From assembly GCA_947177675.1 (NCBI GenBank), contig CAMWVK010000043.1:1-8349 (forward strand): a DNA stretch of 8,349 nucleotides, given 5' to 3'. The notes beneath the pieces are model-generated. The model was not told where the DNA came from and ran no database searches. It saw only the letters and a program-made list of their open reading frames with translations. This document shows, in pieces, positions 1-6,426 of the stretch. This DNA comes from an uncultured Mucispirillum sp. Its GTDB lineage: Bacteria; Chrysiogenota; Deferribacteres; Deferribacterales; Mucispirillaceae. The translations under genes and the position numbers were made by a program. Every line of letters begins with the position of its first letter. Position 1 is the stretch's first letter.

Positions 1-32
1 ATATAGTTATAAACATTCTTTTCAAAAAAAAT

Positions 33-41
33 GGGGGGGGG
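33..41. repeat. Homopolymeric tract of nine G
   Basis: Nine consecutive G (plus strand) follow a run of eight A at 24-31 and a single T. In DNA this AT-rich a 9-G run is very unlikely by chance. Long poly-G/C tracts in low-GC host-associated bacteria are often sites of slipped-strand length variation (phase variation). No gene is visible across it: plus-strand frames are open for only 18-37 codons here, and the left edge hides any gene that might enter from outside. The tract is seen directly; variability is inference. Confidence 0.6.
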
Positions 42-97
42 AAAGCAGATTATTTTAAAATTTCAGATAAGTAGATTATTTGCTTTGCTCAAACATT

Positions 98-110
98 TGC
101 ATAATATGCA
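98..110. repeat. Short perfect palindrome
   Basis: TGCATA and TATGCA are perfect inverted repeats separated by a single A. It lies between the hairpin behind ackA and the poly-G tract. It could be an operator for a gene beyond the left edge, or a minor second hairpin in the ackA 3' untranslated region. At 6 bp and AT-rich it could also be chance. Confidence 0.4.
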
Positions 111-113
111 GCA

Positions 114-143
114 TTTCAACCCATATAAAAATATGGGTTGAAA
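114..143 (-). terminator. Hairpin 10 bp behind ackA, probable transcript end
   Basis: A perfect 13-bp stem (TTTCAACCCATAT at 114-126, its complement at 131-143) closes a 4-base loop. It begins 10 bp after the ackA stop codon, where an operon terminator is expected. No run of U follows the stem in the minus-strand transcript (TGCTGCATATT comes next), so it is not a classical intrinsic terminator. It could stabilise the 3' end, work with Rho, or terminate weakly. The stem itself is certain; the termination role is inferred from position. Confidence 0.55.
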
Positions 144-153
144 ATATATACTG

Positions 154-1386
154 CTATAAAAATGAATACGGATGAGAAGAATGGTCTTGGTATTCGCCTT
201 TTAAAACTGCTATAACATCTTCTGTAAGAACTATTTCTTCATCCGTAGGAATAACGAATACTTTTATTTTTGATGAGCTGGTAGATATTTCTGCTTCACT
301 TCCTCGTTTTAAGCTGTTATTTTTTTCTTTATCTAATTCAACACCCAGATATTCAAGATTTTCAAGTGTTTTTTCTCTAATGATAGCAGAATTTTCACCT
401 ACTCCGCCTGTGAAAGCTATTGCATCCACTCTGTTTAAAACTGCCATATAAGAGCCTATATATTTTTTAAGGTTATAACATTCCATTTCAATGGCAAGTT
501 TACAAAGCTCATCTGTTTCCGCATTTGCTTCTATATCTCTTCTATCTGAATATTTACCAGTTAATCCAAGCAGACCTGACTGTTTATATAAAGCCTCATT
601 TACTTCTTCAATGCTCTGACCTGTCATTTTAGTAATAAATGCTGGAATTGAAGCGTCAATATTACCGCTTCTTGTTCCCATAATTACCCCTTCAAGAGGA
701 GTCATACCCATAGAAGTATCTACGGAAAGCCCGTTTTCCACAGCAGTTATGCTTGCACCATTACCTACATGAAGGATAATCATATTGCACTGCATTGCAG
801 GCTTGCCGAGTATTTTAGCCGTCCTTTTGGATACATAAAGATGGCTTGATCCATGAAAACCATAACGCCTTACTTTATATTTATCATACCATTCACCAGG
901 AATTGCATATCTATGTGCTTTTTCTGGAATAGTAGAATGAAATGCAGTATCAAATACAGCTACATGAGGTATTTTGGGAAGTATGTTCTCCAATACTCTT
1001 ATACCTAAAACATTTGACGGATTATGCAGCGGTGCAAGGTGTGAAATGGATTCTATTCGTTTTATCACATCTTCGTCAATAAGTGTGCTTTTTTGAAATA
1101 AATCTCCGCCATGCACTATCCTGTGACCTGCTGCTTCTATTTCTTCTATATTTTTTAATACACCTGTTTCTTTAAAACACTGTAAAATATTTTCAATGGC
1201 TTCTTTATGGTCAGCAACTGTTTTGTCTTTCAGTGTTACCTCACCGCTGTCACTTTTTACACTGATAACAGCACCATCAAGCCCTATTCTTTCAGCTGTT
1301 GCTTTTGCAACAATTTTATCAGTATCTTCATCATATAATTGACATTTAAGAGATGAGCTACCACAGTTTAAAGTTAATATTAACAT
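154..1386 (-). CDS. ackA: Acetate kinase
   Basis: Cytoplasmic acetate kinase: acetyl phosphate + ADP <-> acetate + ATP, the substrate-level phosphorylation step of this operon. At 410 residues it is the normal family length (about 400). Family landmarks are present in order: NCGSSSLK at 7-14, GHRIVHGG at 87-94 (substrate Arg89), VFDTAFH with catalytic Asp146, YGFHGSSH at 175-182 (His178), HVGNGAS at 206-212, MGTRSG with Arg239, GGVGEN at 327-332, and the C-terminal TDEE with Glu383/384. After TRSG the usual DIDP reads NIDA, a small departure near the active-site Arg. The last residues (from about 397) form a poorly conserved tail rich in His and Ser. The ATG shares one base with the pta stop (TAATG), and AGGTGG lies 4 bases upstream, so the start is well fixed and translation is likely coupled to pta. 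It is the last gene of the operon. Butyrate or propionate kinase is less likely because of the adjacent pta and the acetate-kinase-type motifs. Confidence 0.96.
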   Translation of the reverse strand: MLILTLNCGSSSLKCQLYDEDTDKIVAKATAERIGLDGAVISVKSDSGEVTLKDKTVADHKEAIENILQCFKETGVLKNIEEIEAAGHRIVHGGDLFQKSTLIDEDVIKRIESISHLAPLHNPSNVLGIRVLENILPKIPHVAVFDTAFHSTIPEKAHRYAIPGEWYDKYKVRRYGFHGSSHLYVSKRTAKILGKPAMQCNMIILHVGNGASITAVENGLSVDTSMGMTPLEGVIMGTRSGNIDASIPAFITKMTGQSIEEVNEALYKQSGLLGLTGKYSDRRDIEANAETDELCKLAIEMECYNLKKYIGSYMAVLNRVDAIAFTGGVGENSAIIREKTLENLEYLGVELDKEKNNSLKRGSEAEISTSSSKIKVFVIPTDEEIVLTEDVIAVLKGEYQDHSSHPYSFL

Positions 1387-2393
1387 TATTCCACCTGCAC
1401 TGCTGTTATTGCTGTTACATTTACTATATCTTGAACGGAACAGCCACGAGATAAATCGTTTACTGGACTGTTAAGCCCCTGTATTATAGGACCTATTGCT
1501 GTTGCATCAGCAATTCGTTCTACTAATTTATATCCGATATTTCCTGCATCAAGATTAGGAAATATTAAAACATTTGCTCTGCCTGCAACTTTACTTTCTG
1601 GTGCTTTTCGCCTGCCAACTTCTTCTATAAGTGCTGCATCAAGCTGCATTTCACCATCTACTGCAATATTAGGGTTTCTTTCTTTCAATATTTCAACAGC
1701 TTGTGCCACTTTTTCCGTTTCAGCAGTTTTTGCACTTCCTTTTGTAGAAAATGAAAGCATAGCAACTACAGCATCTACTCCCAGCATTTTTTTACAGCTT
1801 TCGGCAGTGCTTTCTGCAATATCTGCAAGCATAGGTGCATCAGGATTCGGGTTTACTGCACTATCTGCAAATAAAAGAATACCAGACTTTCCTAATGTCT
1901 CGTTTTTGGTAACCATAATAAAATATGAAGAAACAGTATTAAGCCCTTTTTTTACACCTATTATCCGAAGTGCTGAACGAAGCACATCGCTTGTAGTGTT
2001 TGCTGCTCCTGCAACAAGCCCGTCACATATTTTTTGTTTTACAAGCATTGCACCAAAAAACAAATTGTTTTTCATAGAAGATTCTGCTTCTTCCATAGTA
2101 AGACCTTTTGCCTTGCGAGACTGATAGTATAAATCTATCCACTCTTGCAGATAAGGGGATTTCAGCGGGTTAATAACAGTCAAATTTTCACTGTCAATAT
2201 ATTCTGCTTTCATACCATAATTTATAAGTGCTTTTTTAATTTCATCTTCACTGCCTAAAACAGTGAGGCGGGCAATGCCCTCCTCACATATTTTAACTGC
2301 TGCTTGAAGTGTCCTATCATCATAACCTTCAGGCAAAACTATATGTTTTACTCTGCTTTTAGCTTTAAGCTTAAAATCTTGTAAAATATCCAT
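1386..2393 (-). CDS. pta: Phosphate acetyltransferase (short form)
   Basis: Acetyl-CoA + Pi <-> acetyl phosphate + CoA, feeding AckA. The 335-residue protein is the short, single-domain PTA/PTB type, without the N-terminal DRTGG-type regulatory regions of the long E. coli enzyme. Landmarks: VLPEG at 19-23, MLSFSTKGSAK at 212-222, DGEMQLDAA at 246-254, NVLIFPNLDAGNIGYK at 274-289 and GPIIQGLNSPVNDLSRGC at 301-318. The SRGCSVQD stretch contains Arg316 and Asp322, which match the catalytic Arg/Asp pair known from Methanosarcina Pta. These motifs favour phosphotransacetylase over phosphotransbutyrylase. The start lies 4 bp after the atoA stop; a GGAG in the last atoA codons, about 10 bases upstream, is the only ribosome binding site I see, so translation may depend on ribosomes finishing atoA. 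Confidence 0.96.
   Translation of the reverse strand: MDILQDFKLKAKSRVKHIVLPEGYDDRTLQAAVKICEEGIARLTVLGSEDEIKKALINYGMKAEYIDSENLTVINPLKSPYLQEWIDLYYQSRKAKGLTMEEAESSMKNNLFFGAMLVKQKICDGLVAGAANTTSDVLRSALRIIGVKKGLNTVSSYFIMVTKNETLGKSGILLFADSAVNPNPDAPMLADIAESTAESCKKMLGVDAVVAMLSFSTKGSAKTAETEKVAQAVEILKERNPNIAVDGEMQLDAALIEEVGRRKAPESKVAGRANVLIFPNLDAGNIGYKLVERIADATAIGPIIQGLNSPVNDLSRGCSVQDIVNVTAITAVQVE
1391..1396 (-). promoter_or_regulatory. ackA ribosome binding site within the pta 3' end
   Basis: AGGTGG on the minus strand lies 4 bases before the ackA ATG and inside the last codons of pta. With the TAATG stop-start overlap it supports translational coupling of pta and ackA and fixes the ackA start. Confidence 0.65.
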
Positions 2394-2397
2394 ATAA

Positions 2398-3048
2398 TTA
2401 AAGCTCCATTACTTTTAAATCAGGAGACACAGCATATTCTGCTGGAGTAACAGCTTTTATATCCTCTATTGTTACATCTTCTGCATGTTCAATAAGTGTC
2501 ATTTTTTTATTTTCTATTTTAAAAACAGCCATTTCTGTTACAATCATATCTACACATTCAGAAGCTGTTAAAGGCAGTGAGCATTTAGGCAGTATTTTAG
2601 GATTGCCTTTTGCTGTATGTTCCATTGCAAGAATAACTTTTTTAGCACCTACAACCAAATCCATTGCACCGCCCATACCAGGAACCATTTTACCCGGAAT
2701 ATTCCAGTTTGCAAGATTGCCTTCGCTGTCAACCTGTAAAGCTCCCAATACAGTAGCATCAAGATGACCGCCTCTTACAAGACCAAATGAAAATGCACTG
2801 TCAAAAAACATTCCACCCGGAACAATAGAAGCTGGCTGACCACCTGCATTACTTATGTCTTTATCAGCTTTATCAGGTTCAGGAGTAGGCCCCAGTCCTA
2901 TAAACCCATTTTCCGAATGGAGAATAACTTTTATATCAGATGGAATGTGATTAACCACCATTGTAGGAATGCCTATACCTAAATTTATGAAATCGCCATC
3001 CTTTATTTCTTTTGCTACTCTTTTTGCTATAATCGTTTTTGCATCCAT
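2398..3048 (-). CDS. atoA: 3-oxoacid (acetate/acetoacetate) CoA-transferase, subunit B
   Basis: Beta subunit of a family I CoA-transferase; with AtoD it moves CoA from acetyl-CoA to an imported acid such as acetoacetate or butyrate. The 216-residue length is typical. The SENG motif at 45-48 carries the catalytic Glu46 that forms the acyl-glutamate/CoA thioester intermediate. GGHLDATVLGALQVD at 93-107 and IPGKMVPGMGGAMDLV at 117-132 are subunit B signatures, followed by AMEHT at 141-145. The start is fixed by AGGAAG (3056-3061), 7 bases upstream, which overlaps the atoD stop codon and suggests coupled, equimolar synthesis of the subunits. Acid specificity cannot be read from these motifs; succinyl-CoA:3-oxoacid transferase (ScoB) is closely related, but neighbouring pta-ackA points to acetyl-CoA as CoA donor. 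Confidence 0.94.
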   Translation of the reverse strand: MDAKTIIAKRVAKEIKDGDFINLGIGIPTMVVNHIPSDIKVILHSENGFIGLGPTPEPDKADKDISNAGGQPASIVPGGMFFDSAFSFGLVRGGHLDATVLGALQVDSEGNLANWNIPGKMVPGMGGAMDLVVGAKKVILAMEHTAKGNPKILPKCSLPLTASECVDMIVTEMAVFKIENKKMTLIEHAEDVTIEDIKAVTPAEYAVSPDLKVMEL

Positions 3049-3055
3049 AATTACA

Positions 3056-3061
3056 CTTCCT
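3056..3061 (-). promoter_or_regulatory. atoA ribosome binding site overlapping atoD stop
   Basis: AGGAAG on the minus strand is placed 7 bases before the atoA ATG and overlaps the atoD TAG stop. A ribosome finishing atoD would sit on the atoA initiation signal, a usual arrangement for subunits needed in equal amounts. Confidence 0.6.
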
Positions 3062-3710
3062 ATGCTTTAACTAAATAATCTACCAATACACAAGGTATTG
3101 TTATTATTTCAGGGTCTAAATTGCCGCTTTCTATTATTTCTTCCACTTCCACTACAACAATATCAGCTGCAAATGCCATAAGAGCATTGAAATTTTTAGT
3201 TGATTTAGCACAAAATACATTTCCATCTTTATCAGCTTTTGCACCTTTAAGATATGCTATCTCTGCTTTTAAAGGTTTTTCAAGAATATATTTTTTGCCA
3301 TCTGATTCAATAATCTGTTTGCCATCTTCAACTACGGTATCTATTCCTGTTGGTGTTAAAATACCTCCAAGTCCATATCCACCTGCTCTTACACGCTCTG
3401 CCAAAGTTCCCTGAGGGGAAAGCTCCACTTCAAGCTCTCCTGCATTCATTTGATTTCCTGTTTCTCTATTTGTTCCAATATGAGATGCTATTACCTTTTT
3501 AAGCATTTTATTAACAACAAGTTTGCCTATGCCTGTATCTACAAAAGCTGTGTCGTTTGCTATAAGAGTTAAGTCTTTTATATCTTTTTCTGCAATAACA
3601 TCCATAATCTTATTAGGACCACCAACACCAAGAAAGCCGCCAGCCATTACAGTCATACCACTTTTAAGCATATTTGCAGCTTCTTCTATTGAAATTATTT
3701 TACTTTTCAT
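3060..3710 (-). CDS. atoD: 3-oxoacid (acetate/acetoacetate) CoA-transferase, subunit A
   Basis: Alpha subunit of the family I CoA-transferase, partner of the next gene. At 216 residues it is a standard subunit. The Gly-rich GGFLGVGGP at 24-32 matches the conserved CoA-binding region of subunit A. PQGTLAERVRAGG at 99-111 and GLGGILTPTGIDT at 113-125 are further family signatures, and the C-terminal part (AKSTKNFNALMAFAA at about 168-182) is also typical. The ATG is preceded by AGAGGT with about 8 bases spacing, and the gap from the atoB stop is 16 bp. Order A then B directly behind the thiolase is as expected for a butyrate/acetoacetate catabolic cluster. ScoA is the main alternative name. Confidence 0.94.
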   Translation of the reverse strand: MKSKIISIEEAANMLKSGMTVMAGGFLGVGGPNKIMDVIAEKDIKDLTLIANDTAFVDTGIGKLVVNKMLKKVIASHIGTNRETGNQMNAGELEVELSPQGTLAERVRAGGYGLGGILTPTGIDTVVEDGKQIIESDGKKYILEKPLKAEIAYLKGAKADKDGNVFCAKSTKNFNALMAFAADIVVVEVEEIIESGNLDPEIITIPCVLVDYLVKA

Positions 3711-3726
3711 AACGAATACCTCTTAA

Positions 3727-4908
3727 TTATTTCACTAACTCTACAATAAGAGCAACACCCATTCCACCGCCTACGCATAAAGTAGCAAGTCCTTTATCTG
3801 TGTTTCTTCTTTTCATTTCATAAAGCAGAGTTGTTAATATTCTAGCACCGCTTGCACCAATAGGGTGTCCCAAAGCTATTGCTCCACCATTCACATTTAA
3901 TATATCATGGTTAAATTTTAACTCTCTATCTACACTTAAAGACTGAGCTGCAAAAGCTTCATTTGCTTCTATAAGACCAATATCTGAAAGTTGTAATCCG
4001 CCTTTTTCCAGTGCTTTTTTAACTGCTGGAACAGGTCCTATTCCCATAATAGCAGGGTCAACACCAGCTGTACCTGATGAAACATATTTTGCAATAGGTT
4101 TTAAGCCATATTTTTTTACAGCCTCTCCACTTGCTAATACAATAGCAGCTGCTCCATCATTAATACCAGAAGCATTACCTGCTGTTACTGTTCCATCTTT
4201 TTTAAATGCTGGTTTTAATTTAGCAAGAGCTTCAATAGTAGCATCTTTTCTTGGAAACTCATCTTTGTCTATTATAACATCGCCTTTTCTTGTTTTAATA
4301 GTTACAGGAACTATTTCATCAGCAAATTTTCCTTCTTCAATAGCTTTTTGAGCTTTATGCTGGCTTGCAAGAGCAAATTGATTTTGTTCTTCCATAGAAA
4401 GACCATATTTTTCTGCTAAATTTTCGGCAGTGATACCCATGTGATAATCATGAAAACCATCAGTTAATCCGTCACTTATCATAGTATCATTTAATGTGCC
4501 GTGTCCCATGCGATAACCGCTTCTTGCTTTATCAAGGCTGTAAGGTGCATTAGTCATACTTTCCATACCACCTGCCACAATAATATCACTTTCTCCAACC
4601 ATTATGCTTTGAGCAGCTAAAATAACAGATTTCAAACCGGAACCGCATAATATATTAATAGAATATGCAGGTGTTTCAACAGGAATACCTGCATTTACAG
4701 AAGCCTGTCTTGCTGGACCCTGCTTTTCTCCAGCCTGCAAAACATTACCAAATATTACTTCATCTACTTGTTCTGGTTTTATACCAGCTCTATTTATTGC
4801 TTCCTTGATTGCTATGGAGCCTAATTCATGAGCTCTTAAAGGAGCAAAACCACCATTAAAATTTCCTATTGGAGTGCGGCATGCCGCAACTAAATATACT
4901 TCTTTCAT
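3727..4908 (-). CDS. atoB: Acetyl-CoA acetyltransferase (thiolase)
   Basis: Thiolase II: acetoacetyl-CoA + CoA <-> 2 acetyl-CoA. The 393-residue length is typical of the cytoplasmic homotetramer. The nucleophilic Cys88 lies in [17 protein letters not shown] at 316-320, His348 in [16 protein letters not shown], and Cys378 in CVGGGMG complete the catalytic set. HMGITAEN at about 156-163 carries the Met typical of short-chain acetoacetyl-CoA thiolases rather than long-chain FadA enzymes. GAGGTGA, 4 bases before the ATG, is a strong ribosome binding site. The gene follows the permease by 20 bp. Thiolases are reversible, so the enzyme could also condense acetyl-CoA, but the surrounding permease, CoA-transferase and Pta-AckA favour cleavage. 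ThlA is an equally valid name. Confidence 0.95.
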   Translation of the reverse strand: MKEVYLVAACRTPIGNFNGGFAPLRAHELGSIAIKEAINRAGIKPEQVDEVIFGNVLQAGEKQGPARQASVNAGIPVETPAYSINILCGSGLKSVILAAQSIMVGESDIIVAGGMESMTNAPYSLDKARSGYRMGHGTLNDTMISDGLTDGFHDYHMGITAENLAEKYGLSMEEQNQFALASQHKAQKAIEEGKFADEIVPVTIKTRKGDVIIDKDEFPRKDATIEALAKLKPAFKKDGTVTAGNASGINDGAAAIVLASGEAVKKYGLKPIAKYVSSGTAGVDPAIMGIGPVPAVKKALEKGGLQLSDIGLIEANEAFAAQSLSVDRELKFNHDILNVNGGAIALGHPIGASGARILTTLLYEMKRRNTDKGLATLCVGGGMGVALIVELVK

Positions 4909-4928
4909 ATTATCACCTCATACAATAT

Positions 4929-6281
4929 TTAAGCTAAAAAGAAAAATCCACCACAGACAACTATTGCAACAAATATAAGTGTAACTACACAATAACCCAT
5001 AATATCTCTTGCACCAAGTCCCGCAATTCCTAATGCTGGTAAAGCCCAAAATGGCTGTATCATATTTGTCCAAGCATCACCCCATGCAATAGCCATAGCT
5101 GTTATTGCATTAGAAACACCTAAACTTTCACCAGCGGGCATCATAATAGGAGCCTGCACTGCCCATTGTCCGCCACCTGATGGAACAAATAAGTTTACAA
5201 GACCAGCAGATAAAAATGTAAAAATAGGAAATGTGCTTTCAGTAGAGATAGATACGAAAAAGTCACTCATAGCTCCTGCACAAGATACACCCTCAGGTCC
5301 TTTTGCAACCATCATACCCATAATACCTGCATAAAATGGGAACTGTAATATAATACCAGCTGAACTTTTTGCTGAATGTGTTATTGCATGAACATAGTTA
5401 ATAGGTCTTTTGTGCATAATAATACCTGCAAAAAGGAATATCATATTAACAATGTTTAAATCAAGACCACCACCATTATAAAAATATGTAATTATCCAAG
5501 TGATACCTAACATTGAAAGAATAACAGTAACGATAATGCTGTGTTCAAGTTTTTCTGCTGGAGTTTTTGCTTGATGTTTTTCTTCTTCTGCTTCTTCCTC
5601 TTTTAATTGTTTTTCATCAAGGAAAACAGATGGGTCAACTGTGATAACTTTATCTTTTGACGGCATCATTTTTGCCATAATTAATGGAAGACATATTAAA
5701 ATAATACCAATCATAATTAAGTTATAAGGAGCTAAAATTGTTTCAGTAACAGGCACTTTTTCAATAACTAATTCCCCAACTTTTGCACCACTTGCAACAG
5801 TTAATGGAACTGAACCAGAAAGACCTGCATGCCATATAACAAAACCAGAATAAGCAGCAGCAATTAACAATGGATAGTCAACATCTTTTACTTTTTTTGC
5901 CAGTTCTTTTGCAAATATTGCACCAATAATTAAACCAAAACCCCAGTTAAGCCAGTTAGCAACAATAGAAATTACTGTCACTAAAATAATAGCCTGTGTA
6001 GGAGTTTTTGCAATTGATGCCAGTGCCCCCAGACCTTTTTCAAAAGGTGGAGCAATTGCAAGAGCCTGACCTAAAACAAGAACCAATGCCATTTGCATAG
6101 AGAAACCAAGCAGGTTCCATGCACCTTTACCCCAATGGGTAACCATATCAATAGGACCTTGACCTGTAATAGGCATAGCAATGACAAATACTATAAAAGT
6201 AAGTATTACCGCAAATAAGAATGGGTCTGGTAAATACCCACGCACGAGAGCAACACACCCTTGCGTAAATTTTTTGAACAT
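4929..6281 (-). CDS. atoE: Short-chain fatty acid transporter, AtoE family
   Basis: Inner-membrane permease of the SCFA_trans (AtoE) family, expected to import acetoacetate, butyrate or similar acids. At 450 residues it has the family's normal length and about ten to twelve hydrophobic segments (for example 20-40, 58-78, 96-123, 184-204, 247-267, 308-325, 430-449). Characteristic stretches include NWLNWGFGLIIGAIFAKEL at 109-127, HAGLSGSVPL at 151-160, NLFVPSGGGQWAVQAP at 363-378 and GDAWTNMIQPFWALP at 401-415. A charged loop at about 207-245, with an acidic run around 225-236, divides the protein into two halves. The start follows AGGAGG by 5 bases, with an expected transcript start near 6310, giving a leader of about 29 bases. 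It is the first gene of the sigma-54-controlled operon. The actual substrate is inferred from the enzymes behind it. Confidence 0.94.
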   Translation of the reverse strand: MFKKFTQGCVALVRGYLPDPFLFAVILTFIVFVIAMPITGQGPIDMVTHWGKGAWNLLGFSMQMALVLVLGQALAIAPPFEKGLGALASIAKTPTQAIILVTVISIVANWLNWGFGLIIGAIFAKELAKKVKDVDYPLLIAAAYSGFVIWHAGLSGSVPLTVASGAKVGELVIEKVPVTETILAPYNLIMIGIILICLPLIMAKMMPSKDKVITVDPSVFLDEKQLKEEEAEEEKHQAKTPAEKLEHSIIVTVILSMLGITWIITYFYNGGGLDLNIVNMIFLFAGIIMHKRPINYVHAITHSAKSSAGIILQFPFYAGIMGMMVAKGPEGVSCAGAMSDFFVSISTESTFPIFTFLSAGLVNLFVPSGGGQWAVQAPIMMPAGESLGVSNAITAMAIAWGDAWTNMIQPFWALPALGIAGLGARDIMGYCVVTLIFVAIVVCGGFFFLA

Positions 6282-6286
6282 ATTAT

Positions 6287-6292
6287 CCTCCT
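6287..6292 (-). promoter_or_regulatory. atoE ribosome binding site
   Basis: AGGAGG on the minus strand, 5 bases before the atoE ATG, is a full consensus Shine-Dalgarno sequence and the strongest in the window. It fixes the start of the first gene of the operon. Confidence 0.75.
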
Positions 6293-6320
6293 GTTATCAA
6301 AATAATGTCATATTTTAAAA

Positions 6321-6336
6321 TGCAAGAATTGTGCCA
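6321..6336 (-). promoter_or_regulatory. Sigma-54 (RpoN) -24/-12 promoter for the ato-pta-ackA operon
   Basis: Read on the minus strand from 6336 to 6321 the sequence is TGGCACAATTCTTGCA. It has the -24 element TGGCAC and the -12 element TTGCA, with the required 10 bases between GG (6335-6334) and GC (6323-6322). Only the base after TGGCAC (A rather than G) departs from consensus. The predicted transcript start is near 6310. It lies 39 bp upstream of the atoE ATG, directly downstream of a gene for a sigma-54 activator, so position and partner protein agree. Confidence 0.9.
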
Positions 6337-6396
6337 TAAAATTATCAGCATAACTATTTGAAAATAAAGATATTTTTTTATATAACAATAATAAAT

Positions 6397-6414
6397 TGTG
6401 CAAAGGAATGCACA
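6397..6414. promoter_or_regulatory. Inverted repeat, candidate upstream activator site
   Basis: TGTGCA and TGCACA are perfect 6-base inverted repeats separated by 6 bases. The centre is about 95 bp upstream of the predicted sigma-54 transcript start, within the usual range for activator (enhancer) sites, and dyads of this type are bound by dimeric Fis-type HTH domains such as that of the upstream regulator. Only one full site is seen. The AT-rich stretch 6360-6395 between site and promoter would suit DNA looping, though I find no clear IHF consensus. The alternative is a weak hairpin behind atoC. Confidence 0.6.
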
Positions 6415-6426
6415 CCAAAATAATGA

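Noticed and set aside
47..81. Direct repeat AGATTATTT at 47-55 and 73-81
   Set aside because: Nine AT-rich bases repeated twice within a short AT-rich stretch are easily explained by composition.
31..141. A 36-codon plus-strand frame beginning at the ATG that touches the poly-G tract
   Set aside because: No ribosome binding site is visible, the peptide resembles nothing I know, and it runs through the ackA hairpin. Such short frames are expected by chance.
1807..2124. A 105-codon plus-strand frame inside pta
   Set aside because: It is antisense to a conserved catalytic gene and resembles no known protein; coding signal belongs to pta. The same holds for plus-strand frames at 3121-3414, 3523-3726, 6488-6673 and 7620-7835.
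6337..6395. Possible sigma-70 promoter or IHF site upstream of atoE
   Set aside because: AT-rich DNA offers many loose -10-like hexamers (for example GATAAT on the minus strand), but none has a good -35 at the right distance, and no convincing IHF consensus is present.
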